Source: Spirodela intermedia
Taxonomy: Eukaryota; Streptophyta; Magnoliopsida; Alismatales; Araceae
Direction of reading: 5' to 3'
DNA length: 64,000 nt
NCBI GenBank assembly: GCA_902729315.2
Contig: LR746268.1
Span: 2,287,501-2,351,500, forward strand
Part shown: positions 50,495-61,822 of the stretch, in pieces
Position numbering within the stretch: the stretch's first letter is position 1
Layout of the letters: each line of letters starts with the position of its first letter
Notes under the pieces: model-generated
Seen by the model: the letters and a program-made list of their open reading frames with translations, nothing else
What the model was told of the DNA's origin: nothing
The model's database searches: none
Made by a program: the position numbers and the translations under genes

Positions 50495-50505
50495 GCTTAA
50501 TACCA
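50495..50505 (-). other. Primer-binding site of element B
   Basis: On the minus strand TGGTATTAAGC starts two bases after the LTR end (CCTATCA). It resembles the initiator-methionine PBS TGGTATCAGAG at the first seven positions. Confidence 0.65.
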
Positions 50506-50507
50506 AA

Positions 50508-51078
50508 TGATAGGAATCTAAAGTGATGGGGTGGACTAAAAGACTCTGATTATCTTGAAAGTAGGAATGATTGAGTGATTGATGCCACATACCCAAAGAG
50601 AGAGAGAGAGAGAGAGCGGGGGGGGGGGGTTGATTGACATAGTGACAATTGTAACTAGTTGGAAGTGTATCCAACACTACTAAATCTTGACTCAAGACAA
50701 GAAGGGGGATGTCAAATTGAGGTGGAAGAATTGTAACTCATCATTACTCATAAAAGACAAGAAAGTGAAAGAGTAGAGAGAGAAAGAGAAGATAATGACC
50801 CCTGGAGCAAGTTAGACTCTTGGGTACCTTTAAAGTGAGTAAAACTCATTTGAATACTTCATGCCTCCCTCATTGGTCATACAGAGCTTAATAGACTTGC
50901 TATTAGAATGAGAATTAGTTTGTTGTCTTCCTATTGCTTCATCTTCTAGTGGTGACGATTGAGGTATGTGGCGGTTAGCACTATTTCAATTTGTGCTACT
51001 TCATCTTCTGGTGATGGTTGAGGTAGACAACAATTTCTCCATCATCTACATGGCATACTTGATGAGGCAAGAACCTCA
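50508..51078 (-). repeat. 5' LTR of gypsy element B
   Basis: About 571 bp; on the minus strand it runs from TGAGGTTCTTGCCTC to GATTCCTATCA. Its sister copy is at 45.7-46.3 kb, clearly diverged, which argues for an old insertion. Confidence 0.8.
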
Positions 51079-51559
51079 TTAGAGAGACCTCATCTATTTT
51101 TCCATCATGAATTTTTTTTGTCCCTCTCCATTTAGTGTGGTTTTTTATGTAAATCTTGAGTATTTAGCTATGAATTGTGCTTGATAATTATTTTTATTAA
51201 CCTTTTTTGCTATCTACATTTAAAAATATTCTGCATGAACTTAGGGTGGATACTTTTTCAGTCAATCATAAGTTCACAATGAGAATACATTCAAGGAAAA
51301 ATTGTCCACCTAAAATGAAGAAGCATCGTGAATAAAAATAGAGCTAGCACATCACATAAATTTTGGAATGAGCCAATGAAGGGTAATTTTTCTGGGTCGG
51401 CACCTAATTTATGGCTCACATTTTGCAGGGAAAATGAATTTTTTCCTCATGTTTTGTCATATAATTTTAGGATATCAATATCTATCTTATTGAATTCTAT
51501 TTGACCGAAACTGATGGGAAAAAATCTACAAAAATCAGTTTGAAATTTCAGTTCTTGTG

Positions 51560-51690
51560 ATTATCAAAATCAGGTCCTAACATCTGGTAACAAAGTAGGA
51601 AGATCGTGCTATGTCCTCTAGTGATCGTCGAAGACGGCTGTGGAAGGCCGACGAACACATGAGACTACGATGATGCCACGCCACGCTGAG
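51560..51690 (+). mobile_element. LTR-end/PBS/gag-start remnant
   Basis: AGGTCCTAACA ends like an LTR at 51582. It is followed by TCTGGTAACAAAGTAGG, a variant of the TGGTATCAAAG primer-binding site, and then ATGTCCTCTAGTGATCG, which looks like a gag start (MSSSDRRRRLWKADEH) that soon hits a stop. No upstream LTR boundary or downstream pol was found. Confidence 0.45.
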
Positions 51691-52189
51691 AGACCTGTTT
51701 CTCGGGGTCCCCCTCTCCTATCCCTTGCTCTTTTCCCACCCGATCTGTTCAATAAAATGCCCCTTCACAGCGCGCGCTGTATTGCATCCGTGCTTTAAAT
51801 AGCGTATGGGCTAGTAGTCTTCACGCGGCTTCTTCAGAACGGGATGTGCTGGGTATTCAACTGGCTCTCTGTCTCACTCTCTGTGGAACGCATTTAATGC
51901 GACTCCGACAGCTTCTGCCGCAGCATTGATGACATCGAAGGAAATTTCTATGACCTTTTCAATCTCCGGTCTCTAAGCTTCTCTTTCCGCTCTCAGCGGC
52001 CATGAAAAGGGAAGGGGACGATTAGGTGGACCACTGAAAAAGGGCGTGCCTTTCTGTTGCCCACCCCGGCGGCGGCGTCCATCCAACACCACAGCGACCT
52101 CTCCCTTCCTTTTCCCGTGCCCACAAACTCGCACCATCCTTATTGTCAGAGCGAGACGAAGAGGGCCCTCTGCTCTCTTCGGGGAGGGA

Positions 52190-52561
52190 ATGGCGTCCAC
52201 CCGGCTGAAGTTCTCGTACCGGAGGCTGAGAAAGGGCCCGCCGGATCCGGAGGAGGACGGCGGCGGCGGGGAGGCGGCGCAGCCGGCGCGCGCGGCTGCG
52301 GGCGGCAGGGGCAGGCGGAGGCGCCCGAGGGTGAGGATTGCGCGGCTGCGGTGCCTGCTGAGAAGGCAGGGGGTGCGGATGCGGGCGTCGTTGCGGCGGG
52401 TGGTGGGGAGGCTCAACGAGGCGAGATCCCACTTTGGAGAGCTCTTCTCTGGCAACTACGTGTTCATGCAAGTCAACCCAGCGCCGGTGGGGAAGGCCTT
52501 CGCCGCCGCTCACGGCGGCGCTCATCCTCCCTCCGGGTATTACCTCCCGAGGGTCGGTTGA
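52190..52561 (+). CDS. Conserved plant basic protein of unknown function, 123 aa
   Basis: A GC-rich intronless frame starts MASTRLKFSYRRLRKG, continues with an acidic/Gly/Ala linker and a basic RGRRRRPRVRIARLRCLLRR block. The most conserved-looking part follows, ASLRRVVGRLNEARSHFGEL then FSGNYVFMQVNPAP, and it ends in YYLPRVG. I recognise this layout (FSY-RLR start, basic middle, SHFG-L-GNY-F-QV core) from small uncharacterised angiosperm proteins; no function is known to me. I chose the ATG at 52190 because homologue-like sequence starts there; the frame is open 48 codons further upstream but that part is not protein-like. A TTTAAATA element lies ~390 bp upstream. Confidence 0.75.
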   Translation: MASTRLKFSYRRLRKGPPDPEEDGGGGEAAQPARAAAGGRGRRRRPRVRIARLRCLLRRQGVRMRASLRRVVGRLNEARSHFGELFSGNYVFMQVNPAPVGKAFAAAHGGAHPPSGYYLPRVG

Positions 52562-55323
52562 TCTGAAGAACACGGATCAGGGGGGGAGGCTCGTCCACAC
52601 CCATTTCGCCTTCTCCTCTAAAACCATTTTCTAGAGGTCTATCAACTGTTGAACGCCCTCATCGAAGTTAATAAACGAGCACATTGTCAACTTTGGTCTG
52701 GCTTTAAACGAATGGAGTTGGATCCCTCACAGTTACTGACAGATAATCAGACCTTCAAGTGCTCCCTCTCTCTCTCTCTCTCTCTCTATCCCCCCCCCCC
52801 CTATGTATCTATCGATTTATTTATTTTCTCTGGGTAGTTTAATCACACAAGTAAGAGTTTTTTATGACGTACGCGACGAATCCTATGCGTGATTGTACCC
52901 AAATGAAGGTTAGAAATTCGATGATTTATAAATTTTTCACCCATCCATTCTCGTTTGCTGAATAATTATTATTTAGCGGGTGACTAAGATGAAGAACTCC
53001 GGCCGTGAAATCTGCACTGTTGAATGAACCATTGACTTGAAATTATAAAATAATTAGGTTTACATGTCAAAACATTGGTCTAGATGTAGCATTGATAACT
53101 CAAAAATCATCATGTAATTATGAAAAGTGAGTGTTTGAAACTTCTGTGCAAGCTAGAGAGCTGCTTTAAGTATTGATCACTATGTAAAAATCTGAATCTA
53201 TGATGAAGAAATAGTTGACTCAATGAAGTTAGAGTCAACACCAAGGTGAATGAATAGCTTGAGCATCATGAGTTGGCACTTAGACATCAAGAAAGAAGGT
53301 CAACTCGTGTGTTGAGGGATCAACAACAAGAGTGTGTGACAAGTTGTAGTGTTGACCTTTGATCTGTATAGCAAATTTGCCCAATTTAGTGAAAAATGAA
53401 GATGTTGCCATCTAATTTCATATTTAGTAATTCATCATATGTAGCATACTGTACTTTCTAACGGCCACATCTGTAACTTTTACTAATACTTGTAGGTACA
53501 ATCACTTAGTGTGAAAGGCTTTAGCTAGCTTTCAATATATTTTACAACTCTAGCTGGTCATGTTCCCCAAATACCTTTTTTAGATTCATAGCTCTAATGG
53601 GCCAACCAGATTATTGACCAACTAATCTCTTTTACATTTATAGCTCTAAGTTAATACTCATACAATAAAATCCCAAATACCAGAAATCAAAGAGTACTCA
53701 TTCTGACATTGTACGTATTACTTTCATTGGCATGAATTCATGGGCCTAAGCTTCTTTTGTAGATGAGTAACTTGAATGTTTGAAAAGAATATAAAAATGT
53801 GTTATTAGAGAGTGTATTTCTTACTTGGGGTATTGGGGAGATTAATCCTTTGATAACGTGACTTCTTTCTTAATTTGTAGGCTTTGAATTGTCAAAAAAT
53901 AGTAACAAATAGTTTTTATGAACTAGTTACGACTAATATGATACATTGTGTTTTCTCTATTTTGCTTTATAGTTCTATGCTCCTTAAAACCTTCTTATCA
54001 AATAATGGACTCATATATTACTAGAAAGTACTAAACTCATACCTTATAAGTACTAAGAACTTAAAAGAACTCTGCACATATTATGATAAAATATGAATAA
54101 TATAGAACTTTTCTTAATGTTAAATTATCATGTTAACCTTGTATGCACTTTGCTCATAATGTGTTGAGAATTTTTCTTACTAAATGAGTAGACCAGCTTC
54201 TTTTGAGTGATAACTTTGACACAATAAGTTTTTAGTCATTATAGTGTCCAGCATTCTTTATATAAGTTGAATCAACTCATTCTTTTTGTAGTATCTTAGT
54301 GTTTAGCATTAGCAAGTGACTCTACTCATTCCAAAAAAAGAAATGAATTGCATGATGCTTTTATAAATAAACATATTTTTTCATATTTTAATAAATCATA
54401 GACAATTTTAGTAGTGTAAAATTATTATTTTCCCTTTTTCTGTATTTTATTTTCAACATCAAAGCTAAAAATGTTCCAAAAGACAAGGAGGATAGATTGG
54501 TACATCTAAAGTACTAGTTTTATGTCTGTTTTATTTTAATATATATATATATATATATATAGATATATATATATATTAGTCTTGATGTATAGGTTATTAT
54601 TCCCTTTCTTGTTGCATCCCTAGTCCAGTGGATCTTTTAAACAACCAGGCTAATAACATTGACACCTAAATGAAGTCTATACTTGCAAGGAAAAATCATA
54701 GCAGTTAGGCATCAAACCCACAAAATCATAGAAATTATATAACCCAAAATGACACAAAAAGGATTTAAAATACCCCTTCAAGGGGGACATTTGAAGTAGA
54801 AACTTGGTGTTTCAATTTGTAAAACCCTCTAATGTTGTTCATAGAAGCTTTCATGAATCTAAAGTTTTCAATTCTTCGATGCATTCATCTCATATTTTTT
54901 AGCAACATTGCCAAAGTTTAAGTCATCTCCCAACATCCACCATCCATTCAAAGTTGAAGAACATGTATATCTATTACCAAATCAAGAGGTCTTCATTAGC
55001 TTGTTGGAATAAGGTCTTGCTGATAATTTGGAAATGTCAACTTGTTCAAGAAAAACAAAATAAAAATCCTAAAGGATAAGCTTGGACAGAAAAAGCAATA
55101 TGATATGAAGTATGAGAACTTTATAAGTTCAATCTAGTTAAAATCATTCATTAAAATTTTACAAATTATTAGGCTTTGAAACATAAATCCCGCTAATTAT
55201 CAACAAAAGAGGAGGTTGATGGATGAATGAATAATCAGAAGAAAAAGATGAGAACGAACGTAAGAAATGATAGTGGATCATCTACCCCAATGATCACCTC
55301 AGTCTCTGCTTGGGCGGGGTGTC
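52562..55323. other. Intergenic AT-rich DNA, no gene recognised
   Basis: It contains a CT/poly-C compound repeat at about 52766-52801 and a TA microsatellite at about 54537-54576. The rest is AT-rich with only short frames. No transposon ends or RNA genes were found. Confidence 0.55.
54537..54576. repeat. (TA)n microsatellite
   Basis: TA run with one GA interruption in AT-rich intergenic DNA. Confidence 0.9.
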
Positions 55324-57015
55324 ATGCGAGTGCCCACCAGCACCGCCGCCTCCGCACTGCGCCACCATCGCAACAACAGGGTCGACGCACTCGCCGCTAT
55401 ACTCCAGACATGCGCCGCCGCCGCCTCCCTCTCCGCCGTCCGCCAGGCCCACGCCCGCGTCCTCCGCGTTGGTCTCCACGGCAACAACTCCCTCGCCGCC
55501 ACCTTGCTCGTCCTCTACGCCGCCCTCTCCCCGTCCCCACTTCCGGCTCTCCGGGTCTTCTCCTCCGTCCCCTCCCCTGCTCTCTCCCTCTTCAACCGCG
55601 CCATCCGGGCCTTCTCCAGTGGCGGCTCCGCCGCGGCGCTGCTCGCCCTCCGCCTATACTCCCAGATGCCGCGGCGCAAGATATCGCCTGATAACTTCAC
55701 CATCCCCTTCGTCCTCAACTCCTGCGCGGCGCTGCTGGACCTCTCCGCCGGCGGCGAGGCCCACTCTCGTGCCGTCAGGAGCGGGTGCATGGGCTTCCTG
55801 CCGGTGCCCAACGCGCTGATCGACATGTACGGCAAGTGCGGAGCCCTCGAGAGCGCCCGTAGGCTGTTCGATGAAATGGCTGCTAGAGACGTGGTAAGCT
55901 ACAACGCGCTCCTCGGAGCCCACGCGAAGACGGGCGGCGACATGGCCTCCGCGCGGAGGCTGTTCAACGATATGCCCCAGAGAAATGTCATCACCTGGAA
56001 CGCCATGCTCGTCGGACACGTCAATGGCGGAGACCTTCGCTCCGCGAGGGCCGTTTTCGACGCCATGCCGGCGAGGGACGTCGTCTCCTGGACGACCATG
56101 CTCGTCGGCTACACGAAGAACCGGCTGCTCGACGAGGCGCGCGTCCTGTTCGACGTAATGCCGGAGAGGAACCTCATCTCCTGGACGGCGATGATCACGG
56201 GCTACGCGCAGAACGGCCGGCCTCACGAGGCCCTTGAGCTTTTCCGGGCCATGGACCGCGCCGGCGTACGCGCCGACGCCGTCGCCACGACCGGCGCCGT
56301 CTCCGCCGTGGCCCAGCTCGGCAGCGCGGACCTTGCCCACTGGGTGGCGGCGTACGCCGACCGCAGGGGCATCGAGCGGAACCAGCACCTGCTCACGGCA
56401 CTGGTCGACATGCACGCCAAATGCGGGAGCTTGGAGGCGGCGCGCGAATGCTTCGAGCAGATCCCCTCGCCGGATTCCTTCGCGTACAGCGCCCTCATCA
56501 ACGGCCTCGCCGCGCACGGCCGCGGCGGCGAGGCCCTGAAGCTCTTCCGGCGGATGCAGTCGGGGGGTGTCGGGGCCGACGCCATCACCTTCGTCGGCGT
56601 GCTGAACGCCTGCAGCCACGCGGGGTTGGTCGACGAGGGGCTGAGCTTCTGGGACGCGATGGTGCGGCGGCACGGCGTAGAGCCCACGGCGGAGCACTAC
56701 GCCTGCGTGGTCGACATGCTCGGGCGCGCCGGGAGGCTGCAGGAGGCGCACGAACTCATCAGAGCGATGCCGGCGGAGCCGTACGCCGGAGCGCTCGGCG
56801 CGCTGCTATCAGCTTGCAGGACCTACGACGAGGTTGGCATTGCAGAGGTCGTCGCAGGGGAGCTCTTCGAGTTGGAGCCGGAGAACACCGGGAACTACAT
56901 GCTTCTGTGGAGCATATACGCCGGGAGAGGGCGGTGGGCGGACGCAGAGAGGGTCAGGGAGGCGATGAGCGAGAAGGGGGTGAAGAAGCTGCCAGGCTTC
57001 TGTTGGAGTTCATGA
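55324..57015 (+). CDS. PLS-type pentatricopeptide repeat protein, E subclass
   Basis: An RNA-binding organelle protein; PLS-type PPRs specify cytidines for C-to-U editing in plastids or mitochondria. It is a single exon of 563 aa. The N-terminus (MRVPTSTAASALRHHRNN) is Arg/Ser/Ala-rich, compatible with organelle targeting. Repeats of P, L and S type are clear: VPNALIDMYGKCGALESARR, RDVVSYNALLGAHAKTGG, RNVITWNAMLVGHVNGG, RDVVSWTTMLVGYTKN, RNLISWTAMITGYAQNGRPH, LTALVDMHAKCGSLEAARE, then FVGVLNACSHAGLVDEGLSF and YACVVDMLGRAGRLQEA. The C-terminal E-type region follows (GALGALLSACRTYDEVGIAE, FELEPENTGNYMLLWSIYAG, AMSEKGVKKLPGFCWSS). It stops there, without E+ or DYW deaminase, so it would need a partner deaminase. 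Very GC-rich, especially at third positions. It converges on GLE1 with 109 bp between the stop codons. Confidence 0.96.
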   Translation: MRVPTSTAASALRHHRNNRVDALAAILQTCAAAASLSAVRQAHARVLRVGLHGNNSLAATLLVLYAALSPSPLPALRVFSSVPSPALSLFNRAIRAFSSGGSAAALLALRLYSQMPRRKISPDNFTIPFVLNSCAALLDLSAGGEAHSRAVRSGCMGFLPVPNALIDMYGKCGALESARRLFDEMAARDVVSYNALLGAHAKTGGDMASARRLFNDMPQRNVITWNAMLVGHVNGGDLRSARAVFDAMPARDVVSWTTMLVGYTKNRLLDEARVLFDVMPERNLISWTAMITGYAQNGRPHEALELFRAMDRAGVRADAVATTGAVSAVAQLGSADLAHWVAAYADRRGIERNQHLLTALVDMHAKCGSLEAARECFEQIPSPDSFAYSALINGLAAHGRGGEALKLFRRMQSGGVGADAITFVGVLNACSHAGLVDEGLSFWDAMVRRHGVEPTAEHYACVVDMLGRAGRLQEAHELIRAMPAEPYAGALGALLSACRTYDEVGIAEVVAGELFELEPENTGNYMLLWSIYAGRGRWADAERVREAMSEKGVKKLPGFCWSS

Positions 57016-57124
57016 AACCCCACCGCAGGGGGTGGGCGACTGTCTTATATTCTTCTTCTTGTTTCTCTTTCCTGCTCTCAATTTCCAGGAAAAAGGTTAG
57101 AGAAGAAGAACAGAGTGAGGTGGC

Positions 57125-60100
57125 CTACGCCATGTGGACTCTTGACGACAGGGATGCCTCCAGACGCCGGCCGTCGGGCTCCCTCAGGTACAGCTTCTTC
57201 TCCAGGTAGGTCTCAAGCTTGCTGGTGATCCTGTGCACCTCTGGGTCTGCCTGAGATTTCTTCAGCACAGGGAGAAACCGGGCGGAGATGGTGTTGAGCA
57301 GCTTGACGAATTGGATTCGGTATCTCTTGAGCAGCGCAAAGCCCGCCATCTGAAATGAGATCTGGTTCAAGGGGGGGCATCCAGCGAAGAAAATCTCGCC
57401 TGCAGATGAGGAACAGGAAGGGGGTCTGACCTTCAAGAAGGCCTCTAGAGCAACGGCAGTGAACCTGGTGACCGGGAGCACGTTGAGGAACCTCGCCAGC
57501 CACGCCCATCCTTCCTTTAATCCGTGGGGATTTGGAACGTCCCCAGCCTCCGTCTGCCAAAGGATGATTGCTCAAGAGATGGGGAAAGAGAGAGAGAGAG
57601 AGAGTAAAATCTAGTGCTGTTATATGAGCTGACAAAATCCAGGTTTGTCGTGGCAGTAGCATGATGCAAATTTTGTGAAGAATATTGGTTTTCCTTGAAT
57701 AGAAATGTAAAGATGAGTCTGAATAAACCACTAGATTTATTGTTTTCTGTGCCATCGAACTATTTTTAAAAAAAATGGAATGAGGAATTTGAGAGGGAAA
57801 GGCTCATCAAAACCCATGATTTTGTTGCAGTAAAATGACCCAAAAATCGTCCAGGAGATACATAAATTGCCAGAAAAAATATGGTTTTCTTTGGATACTG
57901 AGACAAAAATCGAGTCTGAACACAGCAGCACTAGATTTATTTTTTCTGTGCAATGAATGGATGAATATCGGGCAAGCGATGAGAGCTACCTGCACCAAAG
58001 CGCCATATAGTTTCATGTAGGATTCAATACGATCCAGATAGCTGTCAGTGCTCTCGATCTTCCCATCTTCTTCTCGATATCCAATCAATTTCTGGTATTC
58101 CTTCGCCCTGTTCATGACCTGATGATGCAAAGGAGATAACTTGAGGATACCCCAGAATAGAAAAGGGGCATGTATTTAGTCTGCCAAAATGAATCTCTCG
58201 AGCAACAAAAAGGGAGAGAAATCATCTAACGCAGACTGCTGGCACCTTTGAATATTGTACGAACTGAGGCACAGTGTACATGCAAGCCTTGTGAAACTCG
58301 GCCAGAAGATAATCCACAGTTTCAGGAACCTGAGTGTATATATATCCATTGGGAAAAACAGCTGACATAAGAAATAGCTAGGACAGCAGAACCAATGGAG
58401 CCGAATCAGATAAATATTTGGAAAAAAAAAAAACTGGTTTTTTTGGGCTCCGCAATGGTGTTAATATAGCTGGTCATAAGCATGAATAGCATGGGAAAAA
58501 ATCATCGGAACTGCAGGCAACGCTATTTATGAAATTGGTGAAACCATCGATCAACACAGAACATGTTCCAAATGAGAAGGTAAGTGCTCTTTCGTAAGCA
58601 TCCTTTCTTATTTGGGGAAGGCTCAAAGAGATAGCCTATCAATGAAAAAGTATTTCTGCCAGAACAAAAACACAGGCCACGTGAGCTATCATCAGAGACG
58701 CTGGGTCATGAGGGTCAAGGAGCAGGCAGCCATTCATCCCTCTGTTCCAGAAGAGGAAAGCAGCCCCAACTGGCGGCCCCACAATGGTCAGTGACCCCAG
58801 AAGCTGTCCCCTAGATAGTGGGAGAAATTTCAGTAGCAATCTGTGTTCATTTTCTTTTTACACATCTTATATAACATTATCCTCTGTCAACAAAATACGA
58901 GTACACAACACTTTTTCTTGAGTTAAGGTGGTAAAAGTTTCTAAAAACAACAAGGACAAGCTAATTGCTGATATAAACCGCAGGATAGATTGAGGTTCGT
59001 CGTTGTCAATCCAGGAAGAAATCAATATGGAAAGCCTTCATCTCAGTAATTATCAACAGCAGACGATCATAAGATGATGAGAACTTAATTTTTCAGTCAC
59101 TAAAATCAACGAATTCAATTTCGTTTTCGATATGGAAACCATATGTACGTAAATACGTGCTAATAACAATTACAGCACAATTAATTTGGTGGTTAGGAGA
59201 ATAAAAATCTGGACCATTTCTCTACGAAAAATGTTGCTGGTGCCCCGGATTTAACATGGTAGGACAATACATTTGGTCAAAGTATTTTGTGAAAGTCAAA
59301 GAATACAATAATAAATGCCCGAGGATGTAGTTAGCCTCATGTGTAGCCTTTGAGTAAAAGGGTTAATACTTCTGTGGGACTGAAACTTTATGCTAACTAA
59401 GAAATTCGATTGGAAAATGTGTCAATGGATCCAGGTAGGGTGACTGGTTACGTTGCAGGAGACGCATCACACAGAGAATGGGAAAACAAATGAAATACAT
59501 AAAACTTTGCAAGGGAAAGAAAAGCATATGCCACACCTGTGCAGAGACACGGACAATGACATGCCCAACAGCAAAAGCAATACCATCAAAGCTTGCACCC
59601 TGATTTTCGCAAAGATTAAGAACCTACATTGCAATATCAGAAATGAATTTGGAATCATGGAACAAAAAGACAGGCAAAACAAGAGAATGACAGAAATCAC
59701 CAAACGCAAATGCCAATCAACATTTAGCTGCTTACGTTATTAATACACTGCCCCTCTCAGGCAACAAGACAGGGCATTAGACAATGCCTAATTCCAATGC
59801 ATGCCAAAAATATTTAAATATAAATAATTATCAAACAGGTGACAGAAAATGAACTGTTGTAATATCTGTAATTCTGCTAGGAACAGGTTCGACAAGTCAA
59901 AAGAATAGAATACGAACTTGGTTGGAAAAAAATTGAATTGATCAACATCTTTCTTGAAACCAAAAAAAAAATGAAACATAAATCATAGAAAAACTAAGTC
60001 CAGTTGGGGGTTTGTTTTTCCATCCATTCATTCCAAACTTATAAAAATTCTTGTGCCTTTGTTTGGAATCCCACAATTATCCTTGATTATGTCTTAAAGA

Positions 60101-61822
60101 AAAAAGATGAATCCTGTGATATTGAAATACAGATCTCAGGTAATACTTGTGATTCACTCGAACTATATACATGTAGATAATACACAAACCACACAAACAA
60201 GTTTTTGTAAGTTCAGATACAAAATTCTCCAGTCAAATATTTTTAATTTATTTTTATGAAATAAATATGTTGTTAAATCATGTTATGATTAATACATATC
60301 TTGCATGTGTGTTCACCATTCCCCCAATATGCGAGGGCAAGCCGTGGCCTTGGAGAGTCCAACAAGTACTCACATTTGACTGTTTGCTGCAATGACACAA
60401 GCACTCTTGTTCCAAATCTTGTCTCCTTAGGTCTTCCTGTGCCCACCTTCTCAAGCGGGCAATGCCTTGAAAACCAGGTTTATAATAGGTAATGATCTAC
60501 AACTGAAAATGTTCTCATGCATTAATATTGCCAATTATATCTGGTTATTTTCTCAATGCTGCTTATACATAGGTTGATCGTAAATTTATGTATAAGCCAA
60601 GCTTTCTCAAACAGGACACCTGCCAAAGTCTGGCCCACGCTCGTAAGGCCTATTTTAACGTATCCATCTAGGGATTACGACATTCTTCATAGATCATTGT
60701 ACATGTTGAAAACTTGGCGTCAAACTTATAAGCATGTGTACGTGTGTGCATATATATGGATAATATGTATGTACTTTTACAAATACATGCGTCTGTTTTT
60801 TCAAAAGTATTACAAGCACACTTTGAAATAACAAGCCCAGAGAGTTAAGAGATGATCAAAGCATGTGTATAAACAAATAAATCCATAGAAAATAAATTGA
60901 ACTCAATTATCTCATATTTAAGAAAATGGTCATCTACTACTGGGATAGACAACGAAATTAATCACTTAAAATACCAGCGACTTCTGAGCATCTGTAGAAT
61001 AGTTTTCTTTCATCAAAATAATAAAGTACCTTCTTTGAAAATACCATCAAAGAGACAGGATAAGGACATCGAGAATCCTTCAAGATTTTACTCAATTCAA
61101 TTGATTTTGTCCTGAAAAAGAGTCAAAACAAGTGCAAAATATGATGAGAAAGAAACTTCGAGATATTCAAAACCAGGAAATTATAGCCACCAGGTGTTAT
61201 GTCAATATTATGATTGGATAAGCAGGCTTTTACAGACTTAACTTAGAACCAACCTCATCTAGATGCTTTTACTGAACTAAACAGAAAGTTTGAAACGTTC
61301 TGAATAATCTACAAACAGAGATTTTATGCACCATGTCAACATTCATTAGACCTCGTCCTACTTGTATTTTGTGTTTTTTACTTTCCTTTATATCTGTTCC
61401 CTATGAGATGCTATATGGATCCATTGGGTCCTGTTGGGACCATGAACTTTCTGTACTTTACAGCAAGACTAAGAATGAAACAATTTTTCCTGCACATATC
61501 TTTCTGTTGTTCTCACGGCAGAGGCACCGTAAACCCTAAGGCCAAGTCAGAAGATTTGACACAACACAATACACATACTTCAATAGATATATTAAGTTCC
61601 TTATCACACCTTTGCTATTAAGTTCCTTACCACAGAGCCACAAAAAAGGGGATTTGGGCATTCTTTTCAACATGTTAGCATAAGCGCAAAACTAGAATAC
61701 GAAGAGAAGAGCATACTACCAGTGATGTTGTTAGAAAGTTATTCCACTTACCTAACATTCTCAACTGTCCCAGTTATCTGTCTAAGCTGCCTAGCAATCA
61801 GCCTTTGGTACTTTTCAAAATC
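57125..61822 (-). CDS. GLE1: mRNA export factor GLE1, C-terminal exons (gene continues past the window)
   Basis: GLE1 acts at the cytoplasmic face of the nuclear pore, where with inositol hexakisphosphate it activates the DEAD-box ATPase of mRNA export. Exons in transcript order: 61822-61752, 61111-61030, 59623-59537, 58329-58246, 58118-57990, 57553-57431, 57349-57125. All are GT-AG and in phase, giving the last 266 residues. Signature blocks are FEKYQRLIARQLRQITGTVE, then TKSIELSKILKDSRCPYPVS, AFAVGHVIVRVSAQ, ETVDYLLAEFHKACMYTVPQ, IGYREEDGKIESTDSYLDRI, GWAWLARFLNVLPVTRFTAV and MAGFALLKRYRIQFVKLLN. This is the all-helical GLE1 C-terminal domain. The first listed exon begins in phase 0. Upstream there is a candidate 12-base exon (62723-62734). 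The N-terminal coiled-coil exons were not found up to 64000, so the gene runs off the window. Confidence 0.93.
57583..57603. repeat. (GA)n microsatellite in a GLE1 intron
   Basis: Short GA run 30 bases upstream (transcript sense) of the acceptor of the exon at 57553; on the transcript strand it reads CT and may serve as the polypyrimidine tract. Confidence 0.8.

Larger units (their letters stand above)
45690..51078 (-). mobile_element. Decayed Ty3/gypsy retrotransposon B, minus strand
   Basis: The LTRs lie at 50508-51078 (5') and about 45690-46271 (3'), with the PBS at 50505-50495. Reading leftwards: gag-like remnants (50.3-49.6 kb); a protease with SASHNFISLSIAQWL and DVILSM (49371-49150; DMSA replaces the active-site DSGA); RT and RNase H with LRGFLGLISYYRWFI near 48.2 kb and ILYKSGNNNRAADVLS near 47.7 kb; and an integrase start (GQLVVLRDSSLISKILHEFH) near 47.45 kb. 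The order and motifs are Ty3/gypsy. Stops and frameshifts are frequent, so it is not functional. It lies just beyond the end of element A in opposite orientation. Confidence 0.85.

Noticed and set aside
52022-52573. 160-183-codon minus-strand frames opposite the 123-aa gene
   Set aside because: They are antisense to the better supported plus-strand frame and have no motifs.
55654-56751. 365-codon minus-strand frame opposite the PPR gene
   Set aside because: It is a shadow of the GC-rich PPR coding sequence; no domain is visible.
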